A stretch of DNA of 64,000 nt. Source: Aeromicrobium sp. Root495 (GTDB taxonomy: Bacteria; Actinomycetota; Actinomycetes; Propionibacteriales; Nocardioidaceae). Position numbers and translations under genes: made by a program. The notes beneath the pieces are model-generated. The model was not told the DNA's origin, did no database searches, and worked only from the letters and a program-made list of their open reading frames with translations. This document shows positions 50,838-59,591 of this stretch, in pieces. The stretch is taken from positions 848,734 to 912,733 of the forward strand of contig NZ_LMFJ01000001.1 of the NCBI RefSeq assembly GCF_001426755.1. The letters run 5' to 3'. Numbering within the stretch: the first letter of the stretch is position 1; every line of letters starts with the position of its first letter.

Positions 50838-50951
50838 TTTCTCGTCGGTGGAGGCGGGGGTCTCGTCGGCTGTGGCCGAGGGGACGGCGCAGACCCCGTC
50901 GACGCACACGGCGTCGTCGGCTCCTGGCACCATCTGGAGCGGCCCGGTCAT
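50835..50951 (-). CDS. 38-residue protein with CxxxxC motif, coupled to a DsbA-like gene
   Basis: Reads from ATG at 50951 to TGA at 50835: MTGPLQMVPGADDAVCVDGV, then CAVPSATADE and a charged end. Its ATG overlaps the stop of the DsbA/FrnE-like gene (ATGA). C16 and C21 (C-V-D-G-V-C) could bind a metal or be a redox substrate of the partner. Very short, so function is guesswork, but coupling and good codon pattern favour expression. Confidence 0.5.
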   Translation of the reverse strand: MTGPLQMVPGADDAVCVDGVCAVPSATADETPASTDEK

Positions 50952-51622
50952 GCCTCGACCCCGGCGGCCTGCTCCAGGGCGCCGAGCAGGACCTGGGGGT
51001 CCTGGGCGCCGGAGACGCCGAGGCGTCCATCGAGCACGAAGAACGGGACCCCGCTGATGCCGTACTCGAGGGCCTGCTCCTGGTCGGCGCGCACGGCGTC
51101 GAGGTAGCGGCCGGACTCCAGCGCCGCCCGCGTGACGTCGCGGTCGATCCCGACCTCGGCCGCCAGCTCCACGAGGTCGTCGATGCGTCCCACGTGCCGG
51201 CCCTCCTCGAAGTACGCCTTCAGGAGACGCTCCTTGAGCTCCACCTGCACGCCGTGCTCCTTGGCGAGGTGCAGCACCTGGTGCGCGAGGACGGTGTTGG
51301 TGTGCTGGAGGGACCCGAAGTCGTAGGCCAGGCCCTCGGTGGCCGCCAGCTGAGTCATCTGCTCGAGCATCGACGCCGCCTGCTCGCGCGGCATGCCCTT
51401 GTGGGCGGCCAGGAAGTCGGCCTCGCCGCCGGCGAAGTCCACCGGCGTCTCGGGGGAGAGCTCGAAGCTGTGGTACTCGATCTCGACCGCGCCGCCGCGC
51501 TCGGCGAAGGCCGCGACGGCCGTCTCCATGCGGCGCTTGCCGACGTAGCACCACGGGCACGCGATGTCGGACCAGACGTCGATCTTGACGGGCGCGGGGG
51601 CGGAGGGGGTGTCTGTGCTCAC
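50948..51622 (-). CDS. DsbA-family oxidoreductase, FrnE-like
   Basis: A 224-residue protein with GTG start. The thioredoxin-fold active site is IDVWSDIACPWCYVGKRRME with C-P-W-C near residue 22; a helical insertion follows, and ISGVPFFVLDGRLGVSGAQD provides the cis-Pro loop. No signal peptide, so it is a cytosolic FrnE-like disulfide isomerase or reductase rather than periplasmic DsbA. Length is typical for FrnE (about 220-240). Confidence 0.92.
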   Translation of the reverse strand: MSTDTPSAPAPVKIDVWSDIACPWCYVGKRRMETAVAAFAERGGAVEIEYHSFELSPETPVDFAGGEADFLAAHKGMPREQAASMLEQMTQLAATEGLAYDFGSLQHTNTVLAHQVLHLAKEHGVQVELKERLLKAYFEEGRHVGRIDDLVELAAEVGIDRDVTRAALESGRYLDAVRADQEQALEYGISGVPFFVLDGRLGVSGAQDPQVLLGALEQAAGVEA

Positions 51623-51684
51623 GTCGGGTCCAACACCTGGTCCCGGGAGATGATTCCGGCGCTCCGATGCGCGATCATGGACGC

Positions 51685-52089
51685 ATGACCATCGTCGTCG
51701 GATATCGCGCTGACCAGTTCGGAGAGGTGGCGCTCGAGCACGGCATCACCCGGGCGCGGGCCACGAGCTCGCCGCTCGTGCTCGTGTGCGTCTCGCGCGA
51801 GGACGGACGGCCCACGCTCAAGGCCGACGAGCTCGAGCAGCTGCGCGCCGAGATCCGCGACAAGACCGGCACCGAGGTCTCGGTCCGTCAGCCCTCGGGC
51901 GACGACACGTCGGAGGAGATCCTGACGGTCGCGCGCGAGGTGAAGGCCGGGCTCATCATCATCGGTCTGCGGCCGCGCACCGCGGTCGGCAAGCTCCTCA
52001 TGGGCAGCACGGCGCAGCGCATCCTCATGGACGCGCCGGTGCCGGTGCTCGCGGTCAAGCCGGGGCAGGCGGCCGCCGCCGTCCTGTGA
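51685..52089 (+). CDS. universal stress protein (UspA family)
   Basis: A protein of 134 residues from ATG at 51685. Starts MTIVVGYRADQFGEVALEHG, parallel to the other Usp at 50311 ([20 protein letters not shown]), and carries the ATP loop IIGLRPRTAVGKLLMGSTAQ-R. The two are clearly paralogues. Divergent from the FrnE-like gene. Confidence 0.92.
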   Translation: MTIVVGYRADQFGEVALEHGITRARATSSPLVLVCVSREDGRPTLKADELEQLRAEIRDKTGTEVSVRQPSGDDTSEEILTVAREVKAGLIIIGLRPRTAVGKLLMGSTAQRILMDAPVPVLAVKPGQAAAAVL

Positions 52090-52123
52090 CGCGTTCACCG
52101 GGCGTTCACGCCGTCGTGGGACG

Positions 52124-55100
52124 GTGCCGCCCGTGCCCGAAGCCCTGACGGTCCCGCCGACCCTGCTCCGGGGTGCCGAGGCACCCGCGCCGCGCACCCT
52201 CGTCGAGATCTTCCGAGCGACCCTCGCGGACGCTCCCGACGTCCCCGCCCTCGACAACGGCTCCCGCGTCCTCACGTACGCCGAGCTCGAGGAGGCCGCC
52301 ACGGCGGTGGCCACCGACCTCGCCGACGTCGGCGTCGGGCGGGGTGACCGGGTCGGCGTGCGCATCACGTCGGGCACCACCGACCTCTACGTGGCGATCC
52401 TCGGCGTCCTGCACGCCGGAGCCGCCTACGTGCCGGTCGACGTCGACGACCCCGACGAGCGCGCCCGCACCGTCTTCGGCGAGGCCGGGGTGGCCGCCGT
52501 CATCGGCGACGACCTGCGCATCTCCACGGCGGGATCGCCCGGCGCGCCCGTCCGCGTCGAGGACCCCGAGCTCACCGACGACGCCTGGATCATCTTCACG
52601 TCCGGCTCCACCGGCACGCCCAAGGGCGTGGCGGTCCAGCACCGCTCCGCCGCCGCGTTCGTCGACGCCGAGGCCTCGATGTTCCTCCAGGAACATCCGC
52701 TCGGCCCCGGTGACCGCGTCATGGCCGGGCTGTCCGTCGCCTTCGACGCCTCGTGCGAGGAGATGTGGCTGGCCTGGCGCTACGGTGCTTGCCTCGTGCC
52801 GGCCCCGCGCTCGCTGGTGAAGAGCGGCACCGACCTCGGGCCCTGGCTCGTGGCCAACGACGTGACCGTGGTCTCCACCGTCCCCACGCTCGTCTCGCTG
52901 TGGCCCACCGCCGCGCTCGACGCGGTCCGGCTGCTCATCCTCGGGGGAGAGGCGTGCCCGCCCGAGATCGGCCTGCGCCTCGCCACGCCCGGCCGGGAGG
53001 TGTGGAACACGTACGGTCCCACCGAGGCCACGGTCGTGGCGTGCGGGGCCCGCGTGCACGCCGACGAGGTGGTGCGCATCGGTCTGCCTCTGGCCGGGTG
53101 GGACCTCGCCGTGGTCGATGCCGAGGGTGTTCCGGTGGCCCCGGGGGAGCCGGGCGAGCTGATGATCGGCGGGGTGGGCCTGGCGCGGTACCTCGACGCC
53201 GACAAGGACGCCGAGAAGTACGCGCCCGCGCCGGCCCTGGGCTGGGACCGCGCCTATCGCAGCGGCGACGTCGTGCGGTTCGACGGCGAGGGCCTCGTCT
53301 TCCAGGGCCGCGCCGACGACCAGATCAAGATCGGCGGTCGCCGCATCGAGCTGGGCGAGATCGACGACGCCCTGCTGCACCTTCCCGGCGTCGTGGCTGC
53401 CGCAGCCGCCGTGCGCACCACCTCGGCCGGCAACAAGGTCCTCGTCGGCTACGTGACGGTCGACGGCACCTTCGACGCCGGGACGGTCGGGGTCCTCCTG
53501 CGGGAGCGGCTGCCTGCGTCCAACGTCCCGCGCCTCGCCGTCGTCCCCACCGTCCCGGTCCGCACGTCGGGCAAGGTCGACCGCGACGCGCTGCCGTGGC
53601 CCGTCGCCGCGCCCGAGGCCGAGGTCCGCCTCGAGGGGACCGCCGGCTGGGTCGGCGAGCTGTGGCTCGACATCCTCGGTGCGGTCGTGTCCCGGCCCCA
53701 GGACGACTTCTTCGCACTCGGCGGCAGCAGCCTCATGGCGGCCCAGCTCGTGGCCCGGCTGCGGGAGCGCTTCCCGGAGGCCACCGTGGCCGACGTCTAC
53801 GAGCACTCGTCCGTGGCAGGGCTCGCGGCCCACCTGGATGCCATGCAGACGCCCTCCGGCGCCCTGAACCGCAGCGTCCCGCCCGTGCCGCTCAAGACCC
53901 AGCTCGGACAGCTGGTCCTGCTGCTGCCGTTCCGCGCGGCCGCCGGCCTCCGCTGGCTCACGTGGGTCGGGCTGGGGGTCCTCGCGGCCCGCTCGGCGTG
54001 GGGCTGGGCGTGGCTGCCCGAGGTCCCGTGGGTCGCCGTCGTCATCGGCCTGGTGGTCCTCGTCTCTCCCGTCGGTCGCATGGTCCTGGCCGTGGCGGGC
54101 GCCAGGCTCCTGCTGCGAGGCGTCGAGCCCGGGGAGCACCCGCGAGGCGGCAAGACGCACCTGCGGCTGTGGGCCGCCGAGCGCTGGGTCGACGAGGTGG
54201 GCGCGGAGTCGCTCGCGTCGTCCGGACTCGTCAAGACCCAGGCGAGGCTCCTGGGCGCCACGATCGGCAAGGGGGTCGACCTGCACACGGTTCCTCCTGT
54301 CACCGGCTGGCTCACCGTGGGCGACGGGGCGTCCGTCGAGCCCGAGGTGGACCTGCGCGGCTGGTGGATCGACGGCGCCACGCTGCGACTGGGCCCGGTG
54401 AGGATCGGCGAGAGCGCCCGCATCGGCGTGCGGAGCCTGGTCGGCCCCGGAGTCACGATCGGCGACGACGCCGAGGTCGTCGCCGGCTCCACGGTGCTGG
54501 AGGACGTCCCGGAGGGGCAGTACGCCGCCGGAGCGCCCGCCCGCGTCGTCGGTGAGTCCCGCGGCCCGCTCCTGGCCGAGGAGGCTCCGCTCCGTCCACG
54601 CTGGGCCGTGGCCTACGCGCTCACCGGTGCGTTCCTGGCGAGCCTGCCCCTCCTGGCGGCCGTCCTCGCGCTCGCCGCCTTCTCGCCCCTGCTCGACGGT
54701 GCCTCCGGTGCGGGAGACGCGCTGGCGCGGGCCCTCGTGCTGCTCGTCCCGTTCGCCCTGCTCACGATGCTGGTGCTCGCGACCCTCGTGCTCGTGATCG
54801 TCCGCCTCCAGTCGCTCGGGCTGAGGCCGGGTCTGCACGCCGTGCACGGTCGTCAGGCGTGGCAGGCCTGGACCGTGTTCCGGGTCCTCGACGAGGCCCG
54901 CACGTGGCTGTTCCCGCTGTACTCCAGCTCGCTCACGCCCGTCTGGCTGCGCCTGCTCGGTGCCAGGATCGGGCCCGACGTCGAGGCGTCCACCGTCCTG
55001 ATGCTGCCCTCCATGACCACGGTCGGCGAGGGTGCCTTCCTGGCCGACGACACGATGCTCGGCATGTACGAGCTCGGCGGCGGATGGCTGCGCGTCGAGC

Positions 55101-55987
55101 CCGTCAAGATCGGCCGGCACGCCTTCGTCGGCAACTCCGGCATGACGGCTCCCGGTCGCAAGGTCCCCAAGCGGGGACTCGTGGCCGTGCTGTCGGCGGC
55201 GCCGCGTCGCACCGAGGCGAAGAAGGGCACGTCGTGGCTCGGCAGCCCGCCCACCAAGCTCCGCCGCTCCGTCGAGGAGGTCGATCGGACCCGCACGTAC
55301 GAGCCGCCCCTGCGCCTGCGAGCGGCCCGGGCCGGCTTCGAGCTCGCCCGGCTCGTCGCGGTCGTCCTCGACGTGGGCCTCGTCCTCGGGTGGGCCACGG
55401 CCCTGCTCGCCGTGGCCGACGGTGTCGGCTGGTGGCTCGCCATGGTCCTGGCCGGACCGATGCTCGCCGTGGCCGGTCTCGTCGCCGCCACCGTCGCCAC
55501 GGCGGCCAAGTGGCTCCTCGTCGGTCGGGTGCGGGCGGGGGAGCACCCGCTCTGGAGCACGTTCGTGTGGCGCAACGAGCTGGCCGACACCTTCGTCGAG
55601 GTCCTGGCCGCCCGCTGGTTCTGCGGGACGGTCTCGGGAACGGTGCTCCTGACCGCCTGGCTGCGCACCCTCGGAGCGTCGATCGGGCGGGGTGTGTGGT
55701 GCGAGTCGTACTGGTTGCCCGAGGCCGACCTCGTCCACCTGGGCGACGGGGTCACGGTCAACCGGGGCTGCGTGGTGCAGACCCACCTGTTCCATGATCG
55801 GATACTCAGCATGGACACGGTCGAGCTGCACAGCGGCGCCACGCTCGGCCCTCACGGGGTGGTCCTGCCGGCGGCGTCGGCGGGACGTCATGCCACGGTC
55901 GGCCCCGGATCGCTCGTCATGCGTGGGGAGTCCGTCCCGGCCCGCACGCGCTGGATCGGCAACCCGATCGGACCCTGGAACGCATGA
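52124..55987 (+). CDS. Pls/PosA-type membrane nonribosomal peptide synthetase
   Basis: A 1287-residue protein with GTG start (a second GTG at 52133). Adenylation domain about 20-500: IIFTSGSTGTPKGVAVQHRS (A3), NTYGPTEATV (A5), YRSGDVVRFDGEGLVFQGRA (A7), RTSGKVDRDALP (A10). Thiolation domain about 515-590 with DDFFALGGSSLMAAQ, the Ser carrying the pantetheine. Then six membrane helices in three pairs (about 602-662, 825-899 and 1072-1132) separating three hexapeptide-repeat-like domains, the last with VHLGDGVTVNRGCVVQTHL. This is the layout of epsilon-poly-lysine synthetase and PosA-type enzymes, which polymerise one amino acid through isopeptide bonds. The residue used cannot be read by eye. 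Coupled to the next gene by ATGA. Confidence 0.88.
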   Translation: MPPVPEALTVPPTLLRGAEAPAPRTLVEIFRATLADAPDVPALDNGSRVLTYAELEEAATAVATDLADVGVGRGDRVGVRITSGTTDLYVAILGVLHAGAAYVPVDVDDPDERARTVFGEAGVAAVIGDDLRISTAGSPGAPVRVEDPELTDDAWIIFTSGSTGTPKGVAVQHRSAAAFVDAEASMFLQEHPLGPGDRVMAGLSVAFDASCEEMWLAWRYGACLVPAPRSLVKSGTDLGPWLVANDVTVVSTVPTLVSLWPTAALDAVRLLILGGEACPPEIGLRLATPGREVWNTYGPTEATVVACGARVHADEVVRIGLPLAGWDLAVVDAEGVPVAPGEPGELMIGGVGLARYLDADKDAEKYAPAPALGWDRAYRSGDVVRFDGEGLVFQGRADDQIKIGGRRIELGEIDDALLHLPGVVAAAAAVRTTSAGNKVLVGYVTVDGTFDAGTVGVLLRERLPASNVPRLAVVPTVPVRTSGKVDRDALPWPVAAPEAEVRLEGTAGWVGELWLDILGAVVSRPQDDFFALGGSSLMAAQLVARLRERFPEATVADVYEHSSVAGLAAHLDAMQTPSGALNRSVPPVPLKTQLGQLVLLLPFRAAAGLRWLTWVGLGVLAARSAWGWAWLPEVPWVAVVIGLVVLVSPVGRMVLAVAGARLLLRGVEPGEHPRGGKTHLRLWAAERWVDEVGAESLASSGLVKTQARLLGATIGKGVDLHTVPPVTGWLTVGDGASVEPEVDLRGWWIDGATLRLGPVRIGESARIGVRSLVGPGVTIGDDAEVVAGSTVLEDVPEGQYAAGAPARVVGESRGPLLAEEAPLRPRWAVAYALTGAFLASLPLLAAVLALAAFSPLLDGASGAGDALARALVLLVPFALLTMLVLATLVLVIVRLQSLGLRPGLHAVHGRQAWQAWTVFRVLDEARTWLFPLYSSSLTPVWLRLLGARIGPDVEASTVLMLPSMTTVGEGAFLADDTMLGMYELGGGWLRVEPVKIGRHAFVGNSGMTAPGRKVPKRGLVAVLSAAPRRTEAKKGTSWLGSPPTKLRRSVEEVDRTRTYEPPLRLRAARAGFELARLVAVVLDVGLVLGWATALLAVADGVGWWLAMVLAGPMLAVAGLVAATVATAAKWLLVGRVRAGEHPLWSTFVWRNELADTFVEVLAARWFCGTVSGTVLLTAWLRTLGASIGRGVWCESYWLPEADLVHLGDGVTVNRGCVVQTHLFHDRILSMDTVELHSGATLGPHGVVLPAASAGRHATVGPGSLVMRGESVPARTRWIGNPIGPWNA

Positions 55988-57315
55988 GCGGGACCGGTCC
56001 GGCCCGAGCCGTGCAGCGTGATCCCGTCGACCACCGCTACGTCCCCGGTCACGGCGACCGGCGCTACGGGGTCTCCGCCTACGAGCTCTCCCTCACCTAC
56101 GTCCCCGAGAGCAACCGCCTGGAGGGCACGGCCGTCCTGCACGTGAGGGCCGAGCTCGACACCACGTCGCTCGTGCTCGACCTGCACCGTCTCCGGGTCT
56201 CCAAGGTCCTCGTCGACGGCAGGCGACCCGCCAAGTTCGCGCACAAGGGCGACCACCTCACCATCACGACGCGGGAGCCCGTCACGGCCGGGACCGAGCT
56301 CGTCGTCGCGGTCACGTACTCGGGCTCCCCGAGGCCCATGCCCGGTCTCGACGGTGAGGCCGGCTGGGAGGAGCTCGAGGACGGCTCGATCGTCGCGTCG
56401 CAGCCCCACGGGGCCCCGTCCTGGTATCCCTGCAACGACCGGCCGTCCGACAAGGCCCGCTACGACGTCTCGGTCTCCGTGCCCCACGGCTACGGCGCGG
56501 TCGCCAACGGCCGCGCCGAGCCCACGCGGCGCGGCGCGGGCACCGTCACCCACCGGTACGTGCAGGACGAGCCCATGGCCTCCTACCTGGCCACGGTGCA
56601 CGTCGGACGTCTGGTCACGCAGGACGACGACGCCGACGTCCCGCTCCGCATCGTCTCGTCGCGCGAGGAGGCCGCCACCGCGCTGAAGGCCCTGCGGCGC
56701 CAGCCCGAGATGCTGGCCTTCTTCGCCGACCGGTTCGGCCCGTACCCCTTCGCGGCCGGCTACACGACGGTCGTCACCGACGACGAGCTGGAGATCCCGC
56801 TCGAGGCCCAGGGCCTCTCCATCTTCGGCTCCAACCTCATGACCGACGAGTGGGACGCCCAACGTCTGGTGGCCCACGAGATGGCCCACCAGTGGTTCGG
56901 CAACTGCGTCACGCTCCGCACGTGGAACGACATCTGGCTCCACGAGGGCTTCGCGTGCTACGCCGAGTGGCTGTGGTCCGAGGAGAGCGGTGGCCGCTCG
57001 GCTCAGGAGTGGGCCGAGCACCACTGGCGCCGGCTCGACGCCCTCGAGCAGGACCTCGTGCTGGCCGACCCCGGACCCGACCTGATGTTCGACGACCGCC
57101 TCTACAAGCGCGGGGCGCTCACGGTCCACGCCCTGCGCACGACCGTCGGCGACGACGCCTTCTTCGGGCTCCTGCAGCTGTGGACCAAGCGGCACCGCCA
57201 CTCCAACGCCTCGACGCTCGAGCTCGAGCAGCTCATCTCCGACGTCACCGACGTGGACGGTGCGGCGTTCCTGGAGCCGTGGCTGCGCCGTCCGGAGCTC
57301 CCTCGACTTCCCTGA
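55984..57315 (+). CDS. M1-family zinc metallopeptidase
   Basis: A 443-residue aminopeptidase-N-like protein. The zinc site is H-E-M-A-H at about residues 297-301 (LVAHEMAHQWFGNC) with the distant Glu in WLHEGFACYAEW near 320. It is about half the length of PepN and lacks the long C-terminal helical domain, as in the compact bacterial M1 group. It overlaps the synthetase stop, so it is made with it. A poly-amino-acid degrading or trimming role fits the pairing seen for poly-lysine producers, but is inferred. Confidence 0.9.
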   Translation: MSGTGPARAVQRDPVDHRYVPGHGDRRYGVSAYELSLTYVPESNRLEGTAVLHVRAELDTTSLVLDLHRLRVSKVLVDGRRPAKFAHKGDHLTITTREPVTAGTELVVAVTYSGSPRPMPGLDGEAGWEELEDGSIVASQPHGAPSWYPCNDRPSDKARYDVSVSVPHGYGAVANGRAEPTRRGAGTVTHRYVQDEPMASYLATVHVGRLVTQDDDADVPLRIVSSREEAATALKALRRQPEMLAFFADRFGPYPFAAGYTTVVTDDELEIPLEAQGLSIFGSNLMTDEWDAQRLVAHEMAHQWFGNCVTLRTWNDIWLHEGFACYAEWLWSEESGGRSAQEWAEHHWRRLDALEQDLVLADPGPDLMFDDRLYKRGALTVHALRTTVGDDAFFGLLQLWTKRHRHSNASTLELEQLISDVTDVDGAAFLEPWLRRPELPRLP

Positions 57316-57766
57316 ACCGCACGGTCACCGGCGCGTGGGTGGCGAGCACGACGACCAGCCCGTGACCGACGGCGACCGTCGTCATGAGGCCGTCGCGGGA
57401 GGGTCCGCGAAGTCCGGTGCCGGCCAGCTTGCCCCGCGCCTCGGCCGTCACCCACGCGAGGGTGGGGTCGGCGGCAGGAGGCAGGTCGGCGGCTGCGAGG
57501 GCGTCCGCGTCCACGGCTCCGCGCTGCTCCGCGTCGATCCCCACCGGGACCCGCGCCGCGGCCACCACGGCCTGGGCTCCGGCCCGCGCGAGGCTCACGT
57601 GGACGTCGGGACGACCGGTCACGAGCGGCCGCCCATGGCGCGTCGAGCCGCAGGCCGGACAGTGCCGCCCGAGGGACACGGCCGTGCCGGCCGTCTCGGA
57701 CGCGAGGTGGGTCGCCCAGGCGTCGACCAGGTCCCGTTCGACCAGCGCGATCTCGACGACGTCCAC
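57245..57766 (-). CDS. 4'-phosphopantetheinyl transferase-like protein
   Basis: A protein of about 173 residues from GTG at 57766, smaller than Sfp (about 220). Motifs: a GRP-type segment (CPACGSTRHGRP), HVSLARAG, and the metal-binding VGIDAEQRGA (G-x-D-x-E). The final W-x-x-K-E-A-x-x-K motif is altered to WVTAEARGKLAG, the catalytic-region Lys-Glu becoming Ala-Glu. It should load the pantetheine arm on the nearby synthetase. Convergent with the M1 gene, overlapping its 3' end by 71 bases. The loss of a conserved Lys makes activity less certain. Confidence 0.7.
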   Translation of the reverse strand: MDVVEIALVERDLVDAWATHLASETAGTAVSLGRHCPACGSTRHGRPLVTGRPDVHVSLARAGAQAVVAAARVPVGIDAEQRGAVDADALAAADLPPAADPTLAWVTAEARGKLAGTGLRGPSRDGLMTTVAVGHGLVVVLATHAPVTVRFREVEGAPDGAATAPGTPHRPRR

Positions 57767-57843
57767 CGCCCCATGGTCCCAGGCCCCCGTCGCGCGGTCC
57801 CTGCATAGGATCGGGGCGACCGTTCCAGACCTTGGAGGAATCC

Positions 57844-59118
57844 GTGACCGCAACCGGCGGTGCCGTGCTCGACGACCTGCAGGCGCGTGGACTCATCGCG
57901 CACTCGACCGACCTGGACGCCCTGCGCGCCCAGATGGACGAGGGGCCGATCACGTACTACGTGGGCTTCGACCCCACGGCCCCGAGCCTGCACGTCGGGA
58001 ACCTCCTGCAGATCCTCACCGCACGCCGGCTCCAGCTGGCGGGGCACAGGCCTCTGCTGCTGGTGGGCGGGTCCACCGGACTCATCGGCGACCCCAAGGA
58101 GGCGGGGGAGCGGGTGATGAACACCAAGGAGACCGTCGGCGACTGGGTCGAGCGCATCCGCGGCCAGGTGTCGCGGTTCGTCGACCTGGACGGACCCTCG
58201 GCCGCCACGCTCGTCAACAACCTCGACTGGACCCAGGGGCTCAGCACGATCGACTTCCTGCGCGACATCGGCAAGCACTTCCCGGTGAACCGGATGCTGG
58301 CCCGCGACGTCGTGAGCAGCCGCCTCGAGAGCGGCATCAGCTACACCGAGTTCAGCTACGTGCTCCTGCAGTCGCTGGACTACCTCGAGCTCCACCGTCG
58401 GCACGGGTGCGTCCTGCAGACCGGTGGCAGCGACCAGTGGGGCAACATCACCGCCGGGGTCGAGCTCGTGCGTCGCTCGGAGGGGGCCAAGGTGCACGCC
58501 CTCGCGACCCCGCTCATCACCAAGGCCGACGGCACCAAGTTCGGCAAGACCGAGTCGGGCACGGTGTGGCTCGACCCCGCCCTCATGAGTCCGTACGCCT
58601 TCTACCAGTCGTGGATCCAGGCCGAGGACGCCAAGGTGGGGGAGTACCTCAAGCAGTTCACCTTCGTGCCGCTCGACGAGATCGACGCGCTCCTCGTGGA
58701 GCACGTCGAGAAGCCCGGGCTCCGTCTGGCCCAGCGTCGCCTCGCCGCCGAGGTGACCGCCCTGGTCCACGGGTCCCAGGAGGTGGCCGCCGCCGAGCTC
58801 GCGTCCACGGCGCTGTTCGGCCGCGGAGACCTGGCCGAGCTGCCGGAGTCCACCTTGGCTGCTGCCCTGCGCGAAGCAGGCGCCGTGGACCTTGCAGTGG
58901 CCGATGCGCCGACGCTGACGGACGCCCTCGTGGCTGCCGGCCTGGTCGACTCGAGGTCGGCTGCCCGGCGTGCGGTGAGTGAGGGAGGCGCCTACGTCAA
59001 CAACGTCCGGGCGGAGGATCCCGAGCTGCTGCTGGCCGACGCTCCGCTCCTCCACGGCTCCTGGCTCGTGTTACGGAAGGGAAAGCGCGGCATTTCAGGC
59101 GTTTTTCTGAATCGCTAG
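57844..59118 (+). CDS. tyrS: tyrosyl-tRNA synthetase
   Basis: A protein of 424 residues from GTG at 57844, with GGAGG seven bases upstream. Class I Rossmann motifs: the HIGH-like PSLHVGNLLQ and the KMSKS-like KFGKTESGTVWLDP. YYVGFDPTAP and QTGGSDQWGNI are TyrRS-specific. The C-terminal S4 domain is LVDSRSAARRAVSEGGAYVN, with its usual RNA-binding pattern. Charges tRNA-Tyr. It stands directly upstream of the rrn operon, which has its own promoters. Confidence 0.97.
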   Translation: MTATGGAVLDDLQARGLIAHSTDLDALRAQMDEGPITYYVGFDPTAPSLHVGNLLQILTARRLQLAGHRPLLLVGGSTGLIGDPKEAGERVMNTKETVGDWVERIRGQVSRFVDLDGPSAATLVNNLDWTQGLSTIDFLRDIGKHFPVNRMLARDVVSSRLESGISYTEFSYVLLQSLDYLELHRRHGCVLQTGGSDQWGNITAGVELVRRSEGAKVHALATPLITKADGTKFGKTESGTVWLDPALMSPYAFYQSWIQAEDAKVGEYLKQFTFVPLDEIDALLVEHVEKPGLRLAQRRLAAEVTALVHGSQEVAAAELASTALFGRGDLAELPESTLAAALREAGAVDLAVADAPTLTDALVAAGLVDSRSAARRAVSEGGAYVNNVRAEDPELLLADAPLLHGSWLVLRKGKRGISGVFLNR

Positions 59119-59148
59119 CGAATGTGACGGGCGTCACCCGCTCTCGAT

Positions 59149-59177
59149 TTGCCACGTCAGGCGAATCTGCGTAATGT
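59149..59177 (+). promoter_or_regulatory. rrn promoter P1 candidate
   Basis: TTGCCA at 59149-59154, a 17-base spacer, TAATGT at 59172-59177. Good match to a principal-sigma promoter, 31 bases after the tyrS stop. Confidence 0.65.
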
Positions 59178-59342
59178 TCTTCTTGTTGCAGAGAGCGACG
59201 GAGAGCAAGGCGGGAACGCCGGGCGATCGGGTCTCGCAGCCACTCGAACCGAAACAGTTAACGCCAGGACCGCCAAGGGTTTCACACCCAGCGTCCGGAA
59301 ACTAGCTGCTGACAACGGAGAGTGAACGTGGCAGGAGCCGGT

Positions 59343-59372
59343 TTGACCGGGATCCGCAAGACCATGTAAGTT
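59343..59372 (+). promoter_or_regulatory. rrn promoter P2 candidate
   Basis: TTGACC at 59343-59348, an 18-base spacer, TAAGTT at 59367-59372. It lies about 220 bases upstream of 16S. Confidence 0.65.
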
Positions 59373-59591
59373 GGACGAGTTGCCCCTGAGGCGCCTCACC
59401 GGAAACGGGAAGCGCTAGGGTGTGCGTCTGATCCTTGAGAACTCAACAGTGTGCCAAAAGTCGACGAGATTAATCAAAGTAATACCCCCGTCGATGACTG
59501 AGAAGCTTCGGCTTCTCGATCAGCGATGGAAACAATTCCGACAATTTATTTGTCAGCAAATAGTTTGTCGGGATCGAACAGAATGTTGAAT

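Larger units (their letters stand above)
59119..59591 (+). promoter_or_regulatory. rrn leader region
   Basis: 473 bases without a protein gene. It holds two promoters (59149 and 59343), a conserved anti-termination-type element at 59430-59455 (TGATCCTTGAGAACTCAACA), a perfect UUCG-capped hairpin GAGAAGC-TTCG-GCTTCTC (59500-59517) and, just before 16S, an imperfect 15-bp stem CCGACAATTTATTTG/CAAATAGTTTGTCGG (59538-59571). The last two are likely processing or anti-termination structures. Confidence 0.8.

Noticed and set aside
52106..55891. A 1261-codon minus-strand frame.
   Set aside because: Antisense shadow of the peptide synthetase; it is composed of repetitive Asp/Gly/Arg/His with no domain.
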